Assembly (NCBI GenBank): GCA_964543195.1
Contig: CAZIXF010000002.1
Coordinates: 1-64,000, forward strand
Length of the DNA: 64,000 nt
DNA from: JAGTVG01 sp964543195
GTDB lineage: Bacteria; Bacteroidota; Bacteroidia; Cytophagales; Cyclobacteriaceae
Direction: 5' to 3'
Shown here: positions 34,775-43,442 of the stretch, one piece after another
How positions within the stretch are numbered: the first letter of the stretch is position 1
How the letters are laid out: the number at the start of each line of letters is the position of its first letter
Program-made: the position numbers and the translations under genes
The notes under the pieces: generated by a model
What the model saw: the letters and a program-made list of their open reading frames with translations, nothing else
The model's database searches: none
Told to the model about the DNA's origin: nothing

Positions 34775-36193
34775 ATGAAAAATAAGAAAAGTTTCTCAAG
34801 ACGGAAATTTGTAAAAAGACTGGCCCAGGGGTCGTTACTGGCCGGTTCAGTCCCTTATCTGGCATTAAGTAAGGGTTCTTCTCACAGGATCCAGCTTAGC
34901 CGGGAGCCCAATCCCCTTGAAGGCAAGAAAATAGCCGCCAATGATATGTTGCGGTTGGGTGTGATCGGTACAGGTATCATTTCGCATTTTAATATCAATT
35001 CTGCTTTAACGGTACCGGGGGTAGAACTCGCTGCTTTTTGCGACTTGTATGATGGCCGGCTGGTCCGGGCCCAGGAAATGTACGGTAAGGATATTTTTAC
35101 AACCCGGGATTACCGGGAGATCCTCGACCGTAACGATATCGATGTGGTATTGGTCGCTACTCCGGACCATTGGCACGATATCATCGCCATCGATGCCATG
35201 AAGGCGGGCAAGGCCATCTATTGTGAAAAGCCTATGGTACAGGAGATCGATGAAGGGCATAAAGTGATCCAGGCTGAAAAGAAATATAATTCAAAATTCC
35301 AGGTGGGAAGCCAGGGAGCCAGTTCTATCATGCTTAAAAAGGCCAGGGAACTCTATCTGGCAGGTGAGATCGGAGAGTTAATATCAGTGGAAGCCGTCAA
35401 TGACCGGCATTCTTCATTAGGGGCATGGCAATATTCCATACCACCGGATGCATCTCCCGATAATGTTGATTTCGATACATTTCTTGGGGATACTGAAAAA
35501 GTACCTTTTGATCCGGTACGTTTTTTCAGGTGGAGAAATTACCAGGCATACGGCACCGGTATTGCCGGAGACCTTTTCGTACACCTGTTTACCTGGCTTC
35601 ACTGGGTGATCGACAGCCAGGGACCCGAAACGGTGTATGGTTCAGGAGGAATCCGTTACTGGACTGACGGGCGGAATGTTCCTGATTTTCTGGCCTGTCT
35701 TGTGGATTATCCCAACGCCGAAACTCATCCTGCGTTCACCATGCAGATCAGGGTGAACTTTACCGATGGAGGCGGGGGACAGGGAACCCTGCTCCGGCTT
35801 GTTGGCACTGAAGGCGCCATGGAATTTGTGGGTGGCAACCTGATCGTAAAGAAAAATCCGCTTCCCGAAAAACCGGGTTATGGCGGATATGATGCGTTGT
35901 ATACCTATCCGGAGCATGTTCAGGAAGAATTCATCGAACAGTATAAACGGAAATATTATAATGTGCCGCCAATGGTGAATACACCGAGTGAAATGGTATT
36001 CACCCCTCCGGAAAATTATGACGACCGGGATGACCATTGGGCCAACCTGATCGCTGCAGTACGCGACGGCAAGAAGATCGTTGAAGATGCCACTTATGGC
36101 CTGAGAGCTGCCGGTCCATCGCTTGCAGCCAACGAAAGTCATTTCAATAAGCGTATCGTGAAATGGAATCCGGAAACCATGCGATATTCCTGA
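34775..36193 (+). CDS. Tat-exported GFO/IDH/MocA-family oxidoreductase
   Basis: 472 aa. Tat motif SRRKFVKR at residues 8-15 with a short hydrophobic region, then the Rossmann dinucleotide motif GVIGTGIIS at 62-70 and EKP at 151-153. The C-terminal domain carries a WLHWVIDSQGPETVYG-type segment. A paralogue of the gene at 1966, but only broadly similar, so a different sugar substrate is likely. It is followed by a terminator-like hairpin and the GH78 gene on the same strand. Confidence 0.85.
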   Translation: MKNKKSFSRRKFVKRLAQGSLLAGSVPYLALSKGSSHRIQLSREPNPLEGKKIAANDMLRLGVIGTGIISHFNINSALTVPGVELAAFCDLYDGRLVRAQEMYGKDIFTTRDYREILDRNDIDVVLVATPDHWHDIIAIDAMKAGKAIYCEKPMVQEIDEGHKVIQAEKKYNSKFQVGSQGASSIMLKKARELYLAGEIGELISVEAVNDRHSSLGAWQYSIPPDASPDNVDFDTFLGDTEKVPFDPVRFFRWRNYQAYGTGIAGDLFVHLFTWLHWVIDSQGPETVYGSGGIRYWTDGRNVPDFLACLVDYPNAETHPAFTMQIRVNFTDGGGGQGTLLRLVGTEGAMEFVGGNLIVKKNPLPEKPGYGGYDALYTYPEHVQEEFIEQYKRKYYNVPPMVNTPSEMVFTPPENYDDRDDHWANLIAAVRDGKKIVEDATYGLRAAGPSLAANESHFNKRIVKWNPETMRYS

Positions 36194-36209
36194 TAGAATT
36201 AAATGATCC

Positions 36210-36270
36210 AAAAGCTGTTTCACCAGTCCTAGCCGATGAATTGACAGGAATTTGTTGAGGCAGCTTTTTT
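36210..36270 (+). terminator. Possible terminator before the GH78 gene
   Basis: Long-looped hairpin, arms aaaagctg (36210-36217) and cagctttt (36261-36268), extended inward by an imperfect 8-bp pairing and followed by T residues. It lies between the oxidoreductase stop and the rhamnosidase start. Confidence 0.4.
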
Positions 36271-36284
36271 TTAATCTGAATATT

Positions 36285-39023
36285 ATGAAAAATTTACTAT
36301 TGTCAATTTTGTTGATTTCGTCTACCTTTTTTCTCTTGTCACAATGCGACCGGATGGCTCCTGGTGAAGATCCGGGGCCACCTCTTTCATTGAATTGTGA
36401 ATATAAAACCAATCCCGTGGGGATCGATGTGCTTAATCCCCAATTCAGCTGGAAGGTCAATGATAATACCCGTGGAGCCAGACAAACCTCCTACCAGATC
36501 CTTGTGGCCTCATCGTTTGAAATACTCGAAGATGATGAAGGAGATATCTGGGATACCGGTAAGATAAAATCGGACCAGTCGCACCTGGTCACTTATGAAG
36601 GGCCTGAACTTGGTTCCAAAACAAGATATTACTGGAAAGTGCGAACCTGGGATGGGAATGATAATCCTTCAGTCTATAGTCAGCCGGCTTACTGGGAGAT
36701 GGGTTTGCTGGAACCTGAAGACTGGAGTGCCCGGTGGATTGGTAAAAACGAGACCGGTTCGCCCCCCAGGTCAGTAATGCTGCGAAAGGAATTTGATGTC
36801 GGGGATTCGATTGAGAAAGCGAGGGTATATGTAACCGGATTGGGCAATTATATTTTATACATAAATGGTCAAAAAGTGGGTAATGACCTGTTGACACCCG
36901 GCTGGACGGATTATCCTACGAAGATCCAGTATCAGACCTATGATATCACTCCCTTAATTGCAGAGGGTAAAAATGCTGTGGGAGCCGTGTTGGGTAATAT
37001 GTGGTGGAGCAGTGGACTCGGCTGGGATGGTGCTCATGTCTACAGTGAAGGCCCCCTTCGTCTGCTGACACAGATTGAGGTGACTACCGGTACGGGAACT
37101 GAAACGATCGTTAGCGATCCGACCTGGAAACTGGATTATTCCCCTTACGTGGAAAATACCATCTACCATGGTGTGACCTACGATGCCAGGATGGAGCAGG
37201 AGGGATGGAATTCTCCCGGATTTGACGACAGTTCATGGGAAAATGCTGTTCAGATAGATCATAAGCCGGTTAAACTGGTGGCCCAGCAGGGGCCTCCTAT
37301 CCAGGTGACGGAACAGCTTGTGCCGGTAGAAATTAATGAAGTGAAACCAGGGGTTTATGTATTCGATTTCGGCAAGAATATGGTAGGATATACCCGTCTG
37401 AAGGTAGAACAGCGTGAGGGCAGCACCATCCAGATGCGTTTTGCCGAACTGCTTCATGATGATGGCACCGTGGCCCAGGAAAACCTGAGGACCGCCAAAG
37501 CTACCGATTATTATACCTGCAAAGGAGATGGAGTGGAAGAGTTTGAGCCCTATTTCACCTATCATGGATTCAGGTATGTCCAGGTGGAGGGCCTTGAAAA
37601 AAAACCTGACAGGACCACGTTGACGGGCCTTATTTTTCACTCCAATGCCGATCCGGTGGGAGAGTTTTCCTGTTCGAGTGATATCATCAATGCCTTTTAT
37701 GGCAATATTAAGCGTGGCCAGCGGGGAAACCTGCATAGTGTACCCACCGACTGTCCGCAACGGGATGAACGGCTTGGCTGGATGGGTGATGCACAGATAT
37801 TTGCCCCCACATCCTTTTATAATATGGACATGACCAGTTTTTATATCAAATGGGAGCGGGACATTACCGATTGCCAGGCACCGGAAGGCTATGTGCATGA
37901 TGTGAATCCTGCCATTGTAGTAACCGGGCCATCCAAACCTGCCTGGGGTGATGCAGTAATGATCATTCCCTGGGTGGTGCATAAGTTCAGTGGTGATACC
38001 CGTATCATTGAAGAGAATTATGAGGGCATGAAGGCCTGGGTTGATTATATGCGGGGTAAAAGCGAAGATCATATTTATATCTGGCGAAATGAAGATAATG
38101 ACTGGTTCGGTTATGGCGACTGGATAGCCGTGGAGAAATCCCCTGGACAGCCCATATCGGCTGCTTATTATTATTACAGCACCAAGTTGCTCAGCCAGAT
38201 GGCCGGAATTACAGGCAGGGAAGATGATGCCGCCGCCTATACCGAGCTGGCTGATCATATCAGGAAGGCTTTCAATGAGAAATATTTCGATGAAGAGGCT
38301 AAAACGTATCCCGGAGGCACACAGACCGCTAATCTTCTGCCACTTGCTTTCGGTTTGGTTCCGGAAGAACACAGGCAAGCGGTAGCCGATAATATAGCTC
38401 AGAATGTGCTAGACAGGGGTAAACATCCTACCACGGGATTTTTAGGTACCGGATATATCCTTCCCGTGTTAACGGAATATGGATATCATCAGCTGGCCTT
38501 CGAAACGGCTACGCAGACCACCTATCCCTCCTGGGGTTATATGGTCGAGCAGGGTGCTACTTCGGTATGGGAATTATGGAATTCGGATTCTGAACCACCT
38601 GAAGGAATGAATTCCAGGAATCATTTTGCCCTGGGCTCAGTGGGTGAGTGGTATTACGGATATCTGGCCGGTATCCGACCTGTGCTGGAAGAACCCGGGT
38701 TCAAGCGGTCCGTTATAGCGCCGAAGCCTGCAGAGGGACTGAGCTGGGCAGAAGCCGATCTTGAAACGTATTATGGCTTATTATCCAGTTCCTGGAATAC
38801 ATCGGAAGGTAATTTTACCCTGGATGTGACCATCCCTCCCAATACAACATCCGAAGTACATTTTCCCGCTTCTTTTGGCAACCGGATAATGGAATCGGAC
38901 AATGAGGTTTTCTCCAATGGGGCACTCATGGCAGACCAGGATATTTACCGGATGATCAGTGCTGATGACAAGGAAATAATACTTGAGGTTGGAGCCGGGA
39001 CTTATTCATTCAGCATGGAATAA
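36285..39023 (+). CDS. GH78 alpha-L-rhamnosidase, exported
   Basis: 912 aa from the ATG at 36285 (MKNLLLSILLISSTFFLLSQ-C, weak lipobox). Order of domains follows Bac_rhamnosid: an N-terminal FN3-like beta domain, a beta-sandwich, then the (alpha/alpha)6 catalytic barrel from about residue 430, and a C-terminal beta domain. The catalytic region reads DCPQRDERLGWMGDAQ, the family signature with acidic catalytic residues, and EQGATSVWELWNS. It releases terminal L-rhamnose from plant or algal glycans. The ATG at 36252 would add 11 residues. Confidence 0.92.
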   Translation: MKNLLLSILLISSTFFLLSQCDRMAPGEDPGPPLSLNCEYKTNPVGIDVLNPQFSWKVNDNTRGARQTSYQILVASSFEILEDDEGDIWDTGKIKSDQSHLVTYEGPELGSKTRYYWKVRTWDGNDNPSVYSQPAYWEMGLLEPEDWSARWIGKNETGSPPRSVMLRKEFDVGDSIEKARVYVTGLGNYILYINGQKVGNDLLTPGWTDYPTKIQYQTYDITPLIAEGKNAVGAVLGNMWWSSGLGWDGAHVYSEGPLRLLTQIEVTTGTGTETIVSDPTWKLDYSPYVENTIYHGVTYDARMEQEGWNSPGFDDSSWENAVQIDHKPVKLVAQQGPPIQVTEQLVPVEINEVKPGVYVFDFGKNMVGYTRLKVEQREGSTIQMRFAELLHDDGTVAQENLRTAKATDYYTCKGDGVEEFEPYFTYHGFRYVQVEGLEKKPDRTTLTGLIFHSNADPVGEFSCSSDIINAFYGNIKRGQRGNLHSVPTDCPQRDERLGWMGDAQIFAPTSFYNMDMTSFYIKWERDITDCQAPEGYVHDVNPAIVVTGPSKPAWGDAVMIIPWVVHKFSGDTRIIEENYEGMKAWVDYMRGKSEDHIYIWRNEDNDWFGYGDWIAVEKSPGQPISAAYYYYSTKLLSQMAGITGREDDAAAYTELADHIRKAFNEKYFDEEAKTYPGGTQTANLLPLAFGLVPEEHRQAVADNIAQNVLDRGKHPTTGFLGTGYILPVLTEYGYHQLAFETATQTTYPSWGYMVEQGATSVWELWNSDSEPPEGMNSRNHFALGSVGEWYYGYLAGIRPVLEEPGFKRSVIAPKPAEGLSWAEADLETYYGLLSSSWNTSEGNFTLDVTIPPNTTSEVHFPASFGNRIMESDNEVFSNGALMADQDIYRMISADDKEIILEVGAGTYSFSME

Positions 39024-39121
39024 AGACCACTGCTGAATAAATTGTGGAATAAAAATACGCATAATTTGGGGGCGAATTTTATCCGTATTTACCCAGTATG
39101 GCTTCAAGTCGATCATAAAAC

Positions 39122-39152
39122 CTCATAGTATGACTTGAAGTCATACTATGAG
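39122..39152. repeat. Perfect 15-bp inverted repeat
   Basis: Arms ctcatagtatgactt and aagtcatactatgag with a single g between. It lies between the convergent ends of the GH78 gene and the small secreted protein, and belongs to the same family as 4304-4450 and 54907-54964. No T-run flanks it, so it is not a plain terminator. Confidence 0.8.
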
Positions 39153-39188
39153 TTATTCACTTGTTTATTGGACTATGGGAATTGGGAA

Positions 39189-39545
39189 TTACTTTACTGC
39201 AAATTGATATACCGCTTCCAGGGTCTGATCATAACTGAGTTTGTAGTATTGGGTATTGTCAACCTCTGTCAGAAGATCAGATCTTGAAATAAGCTTTTTT
39301 ATTCTTCTGTTCTCAGCATTGCCTGTTGCGATCAGATTATGGTCGGTATCATATATCCTGATTTCGGCCGAATCATCATTGTTTTCAAATTGGCTGATGA
39401 ATTCCTCAAACCGGGTATATTCCGTAGTATAATCATTCAGCATGGAGTTGACCGGTTTGGCAGATGCCTCATTTGAATTGAGTATCGTGATGCCGGCAGT
39501 TAAGATCAAAGTCAAAAGCACTGTGTTTAAATTCATGGTTTTCAT
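39189..39545 (-). CDS. Hypothetical secreted protein
   Basis: 118 aa from the ATG at 39545. Signal peptide MKTMNLNTVLLTLILTAG ends at EASA; earlier in-frame ATGs lack one. The mature part is an acidic/polar ~90-aa domain (AEIRIYDTDHNLIATGN, YYKLSYDQTLEAVYQFAVK) not recognised. It resembles small secreted proteins seen near other Bacteroidota regulators. Upstream 250 bp holds only a tandem repeat. Confidence 0.65.
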   Translation of the reverse strand: MKTMNLNTVLLTLILTAGITILNSNEASAKPVNSMLNDYTTEYTRFEEFISQFENNDDSAEIRIYDTDHNLIATGNAENRRIKKLISRSDLLTEVDNTQYYKLSYDQTLEAVYQFAVK

Positions 39546-39780
39546 ATCGTTAAAGTTTATTGGTTTCAAAATTATTTGATTTAAAAAGCGCCAATGGCAT
39601 GCCAAAAAAGTTAAAATGCTGAAAATCAAACGATTACATGTTATTTTAGATATAAAAACTGTATCAAAACCGGACAGTTGGGGTTTTTATGTATAGCTTG
39701 TGATACAATGTAATTCTTGCAATGATTGTTTTTCGCTCCGCTTAATGATAAATAGCAATCGGAATGCAGGCATCCTCCAC
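39546..39780. other. Intergenic, no supported gene
   Basis: Contains the presumed leader of the small secreted protein on the minus strand. I see no other coding or structural signal before the 13-bp tandem repeat. Confidence 0.4.
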
Positions 39781-39894
39781 AAATCAAATCCACAAATCAA
39801 ATCCACAAGTCAGATCCACAAATCAAATCCACAAGTCAGATCCACAAGTCAGATCCACAAGTCAGATCCACAAGTCAAATCCACAAGTCAAATC
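39781..39894. repeat. 13-bp minisatellite, about nine units
   Basis: Head-to-tail units aaatcaaatccac or aagtcagatccac with substitutions at positions 3 and 7 only. No spacers, so not CRISPR. The unit size is not a multiple of three, and frames read through it are low-complexity, so it is not coding. It lies upstream of the GH172 gene. Confidence 0.85.
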
Positions 39895-40059
39895 AGCTCC
39901 TTCAATCAGCTTCTTTAGTTTGCTCCTAAAGTTTGATCTTCAGTTTAACTATTCAAGTCTGTTTCCATATTTAACTCGACGTCATGTTGGCAATTCACAT
40001 AAAAAGTCAATAAATTCAGAGCCAGTTAATTTTTTCAGAAATCATAAAATATCACGAAC

Positions 40060-41220
40060 ATGAATAAATTTTTCACTCCGATCATTTCACTAATCATTAT
40101 CCTGCCTTTTTCTGTTATGGCGCAGAATTTTAACGGGGTAGGCACGAATATGGATAACCTCTACCGCTTGTCGGATGCCAAAACCCGGTCTATCAGTCCG
40201 GAGAATTTTACCGGTGAGAAAGGAAAAGGGGGAATGGCTACCCTGGAAGAAGGCACGGCTGCCCATGCGGCCCGTGATCTGGGTCAGGGCTGGAAGGTAA
40301 ACCCTTATGTCATAATAAAACCGGGTGAAACCTTTACCCTTGCAGAAATTGATGGTCCTGGAGCCATTCAGCAGATCTGGATGACCCCTACCGGTCATTG
40401 GCGGTTTTCCGTACTCAGAATGTACTGGGATGATGAAGACAATCCTTCAGTCGAGGTGCCTGTCGGTGACTTTTTTGCAGCAGGCTGGCAAACCTTTAAA
40501 CAGATCTCCTCCCTTGCCGTTTGTTTAAATCCCGGGAGTGCCTTTAATTCCTACTGGGTCATGCCTTTCCGTAAAAACGCAAAGATCACGATGGAGAATA
40601 TCGGCACGGAAGAAATGCGGCTATATTACCAGATCAATTATACCCTGACCGGTATACCGGACGATGCGGCATATTTTCATGCTCAGTTCAGGAGAGAAAA
40701 TCCTGTGGATTATAAGGAAGTATTCACGATTGTGGATGGGATTAAAGGAAAAGGTCATTTTGTGGGAACCTATATGGCCTGGCAAACCAACAGCAGTGGA
40801 TGGTGGGGAGAAGGTGAGATCAAATTTTACATGGATGGCGATACTGACTTCCCTACGATCTGCGGTACAGGAACGGAAGATTATTTCTGCGGTTCGTACG
40901 GATTTGCAGGGCCGGGAGAAGACGGGGAATGGGGATATATTAATTATACTACCCCCTATGCCGGATTTCATGTAATAGAGCCCAGTGAAGCGCTTCTCAA
41001 TAAGTCTCAAACCCGCTTTGGCATGTACCGGTGGCATATTACCGATCCTATACGGTTTGAAGATGATCTTAAAGTGACCATTCAGGCGTTGGGATGGCGT
41101 AGCGGAGGCCGGTATTTACCCTTGCAGGATGATATTGCGTCGGTGGCCTTCTGGTACCAGACCGAACCTCATAATCCATTTCCTGCCATACCCTCGAGAG
41201 ATGAACTGGAAGTAAATTGA
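40060..41220 (+). CDS. GH172 (DUF2961) family glycoside hydrolase, secreted
   Basis: 386 aa with a signal peptide (MNKFFTPIISLIIILPFSVM-AQ). The DUF2961 signature blocks are present: DGPGAIQQIWMTPTGHWRF, LRMYWDDEDNPSVEVPVGDF and CGTGTEDYFCGSYGF. GH172 proteins are beta-jelly-roll trimers that act on difructose dianhydride or alpha-arabinofuranosyl linkages. First gene in a three-gene cluster, with GH9 18 bp after and a sulfatase after that, so a shared glycan target is likely. Confidence 0.88.
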   Translation: MNKFFTPIISLIIILPFSVMAQNFNGVGTNMDNLYRLSDAKTRSISPENFTGEKGKGGMATLEEGTAAHAARDLGQGWKVNPYVIIKPGETFTLAEIDGPGAIQQIWMTPTGHWRFSVLRMYWDDEDNPSVEVPVGDFFAAGWQTFKQISSLAVCLNPGSAFNSYWVMPFRKNAKITMENIGTEEMRLYYQINYTLTGIPDDAAYFHAQFRRENPVDYKEVFTIVDGIKGKGHFVGTYMAWQTNSSGWWGEGEIKFYMDGDTDFPTICGTGTEDYFCGSYGFAGPGEDGEWGYINYTTPYAGFHVIEPSEALLNKSQTRFGMYRWHITDPIRFEDDLKVTIQALGWRSGGRYLPLQDDIASVAFWYQTEPHNPFPAIPSRDELEVN

Positions 41221-41237
41221 TAACATACCTAAAAACA

Positions 41238-43442
41238 ATGAAGCGGACATTCTATTTTTTTATTTTACTGCTGTTTTTTTTCCGTTGTAAGACTGAACCG
41301 GATGAAGTCACTACCATATATCTGGATGAAATCCCGTTTAATGAGATCGTGGATCCTTACGGGCCACCCAAGCGGCAGGTTGATTTCACCGGCGATACCC
41401 TTGAGATCAGGGAACATGAGTATAAATGGGGGCTGGGCACCCATGCGCCAAGCACCCTGCACATCGATCTGAACAAAAAAGGTGTAAAATTCAGTGCCTG
41501 GGTAGGGGTGGATGAAGATGTCAGGAAATTCCACTCCCCGGAAACCCGGGACGAACTGGGCAATGTAGCCTCCTATGTGTATGATAATAAAGTCGACCAT
41601 TACGATTTTACTAAGGGTGGAACGGTGATATTCAAGGTCTTTCTCGATGGTAAGCTTCATTATTCAAGTGGATTGATGAATGTAGCCACGCCACCCCGCC
41701 AGATAGACGTGAACCTGAACGGGGCAGAACGATTGACCCTCGTGGCCGATCCTACGGAAGACGGGAGTTTTGCCGATTATGCCAACTGGGCCATGGCCAG
41801 CCTGACACTGAAAGGAGAATCGGACAAAATCAGGATATATCATTATCCGGGTGATATCCTTGTCAATCATGCCGGTTTTCCTTCTGAAAGTTTTAAAACC
41901 TGTTATCGTCATGGTCGTGATCCTGTATCTTTCAGCCTGGTCAATGAAGAAAGTGGCGAGATAGCCTTTTCAGGGCAGTTTGAACCTGTCGAAGGTGACC
42001 TGGGTGACTACCTGAGAGGAGATTTCAGTAAATTTACCGCTCCCGGAAGGTATTATATCACCAGTGACACCATGCGCTCTGTTATTTTTGAGATCAGGGA
42101 TGATGTATATGGAGAGTGCCTGAAGAAACATCTTACCTATATTAACCTTCAGCGTAGTGGTCATCCGGACGAAGGATGGGCACCGGCTAACCATCTCGAT
42201 GACGGAATCCGGCAGGATAACGGGGAATACCAGGATGTAACGGGCGGGTGGTACGATGCGAACGATCTTCGTAAGCCGGCCAAAGGTAATTCTTTGTTAC
42301 TTTACGCCCTGGCCAGGGTAGCTGAAAAAGGCGTCGGGGGCATTTCTGATGAGGAAATGCTGGAAGAGATCAGGTGGGGCAATAAATTTCTTTTCTCCAT
42401 GCAGGAGCCCGATGGTCATCTGCTCCATTATGTGGGGTTTACCTGGGAAGGCTATAGGGAGAATAAATGGACCGATAATATAGTGGGCACTGAGGACGAC
42501 CGGACCATCATTACCAGGCCGACAGACGTGAATTCTCACCTGGCTTTTATCGCTGCCGAGTCGATCATTGCTATAAAGTTCAGGGAGCTTGACCCGGATT
42601 ATACCGCTAAGTGTATCGATGCAGCGGAACGGGCCTGGGAATGGGTTAAGAATAATAGTGATATAAATAATCATGAGGATTTTGGCCTGGCCGTTACGGC
42701 CATTTCAAATCTTTTCAAGGCTACTGGTAATGAAAAATACCGGCGGGATGCCGAAGATTATCTTTCCCGGCTGTTATCGATGCAGAAAGAAGGCGGGGAA
42801 GTTATCGGCAACCATTTTTTCGATCTGGATGCGGGTGGAACCCGGGAAGGTGGCCTGGCCATGATGGGAATGGCTGATTTCATCCGGACTTTTCCGGATC
42901 ATCCGCTGTCGGAAAGGGCAAAAAGCGCTATGCAGGCGTTTGCAGAGGATTATTATTCCGTGGTTGAAAAGACCAATGCCTTCTCGGTTATCCCATGGCT
43001 TTTGAGTAAGGATACCTTGGAAAGCGGGAAAAAGATCGGTCCTTACTGGTACAAGAATTTTCTGCATGTGGGGATGAATCAACATCTCTCCAGGAACGGG
43101 GCCGGACTGGTGGTTGCCGGGGAGATCCTGGATAAACCGGAATATATAAAAACAGCTCAGCGACAACTGGACTGGATCTATGGTGCCAATCCATATAATG
43201 CCAGTACGGTTACAGACATAGGATATAATCAACCCGCACTTTTCAAAACCACGGCAGGAGAATTCAAGCCTCATACGCCCGAGTTGACCGGAGGAGTGAT
43301 GACGGGTATCGGAAGCAATCATCCGAAAGATGACATTGCCTTGTATCCGGGCTGGTGGTGGACTACCGAATACTGGTCGCCCACCGTGACTTATACGATC
43401 ATACTTGTGAATAACCTGAATGACTATGCCGGTAATAATTAG
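41238..43442 (+). CDS. GH9-family glycanase lipoprotein with NPCBM and Ig domains
   Basis: 734 aa from the ATG at 41238 (a TTG at 41217 is in frame but precedes no leader). MKRTFYFFILLLFFFRC gives a lipoprotein. Domains in order: NPCBM-like (about 30-190, GLGTHAPSTLHIDL), cellulase N-terminal Ig-like (about 200-280, VNHAGFPSESFKTC), and GH9 (alpha/alpha)6 barrel (about 300-734). The GGWYDANDLRKP motif keeps both catalytic-region Asp residues though DAGD is DAND; the acid Glu is probably in TTEYWSPTVTY. It overlaps the sulfatase by 23 bases. Confidence 0.87.
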   Translation: MKRTFYFFILLLFFFRCKTEPDEVTTIYLDEIPFNEIVDPYGPPKRQVDFTGDTLEIREHEYKWGLGTHAPSTLHIDLNKKGVKFSAWVGVDEDVRKFHSPETRDELGNVASYVYDNKVDHYDFTKGGTVIFKVFLDGKLHYSSGLMNVATPPRQIDVNLNGAERLTLVADPTEDGSFADYANWAMASLTLKGESDKIRIYHYPGDILVNHAGFPSESFKTCYRHGRDPVSFSLVNEESGEIAFSGQFEPVEGDLGDYLRGDFSKFTAPGRYYITSDTMRSVIFEIRDDVYGECLKKHLTYINLQRSGHPDEGWAPANHLDDGIRQDNGEYQDVTGGWYDANDLRKPAKGNSLLLYALARVAEKGVGGISDEEMLEEIRWGNKFLFSMQEPDGHLLHYVGFTWEGYRENKWTDNIVGTEDDRTIITRPTDVNSHLAFIAAESIIAIKFRELDPDYTAKCIDAAERAWEWVKNNSDINNHEDFGLAVTAISNLFKATGNEKYRRDAEDYLSRLLSMQKEGGEVIGNHFFDLDAGGTREGGLAMMGMADFIRTFPDHPLSERAKSAMQAFAEDYYSVVEKTNAFSVIPWLLSKDTLESGKKIGPYWYKNFLHVGMNQHLSRNGAGLVVAGEILDKPEYIKTAQRQLDWIYGANPYNASTVTDIGYNQPALFKTTAGEFKPHTPELTGGVMTGIGSNHPKDDIALYPGWWWTTEYWSPTVTYTIILVNNLNDYAGNN

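Noticed and set aside
35642..36460. Minus-strand frame of 272 codons
   Set aside because: Antisense to the GFO/IDH/MocA and GH78 genes and bridging their spacer; composition not protein-like.
37233..38378. Minus-strand frame of 381 codons
   Set aside because: Antisense to the GH78 gene, no family likeness and no start signal.
39781..39894. CRISPR-like array
   Set aside because: Units abut with no spacers and no cas genes are near.
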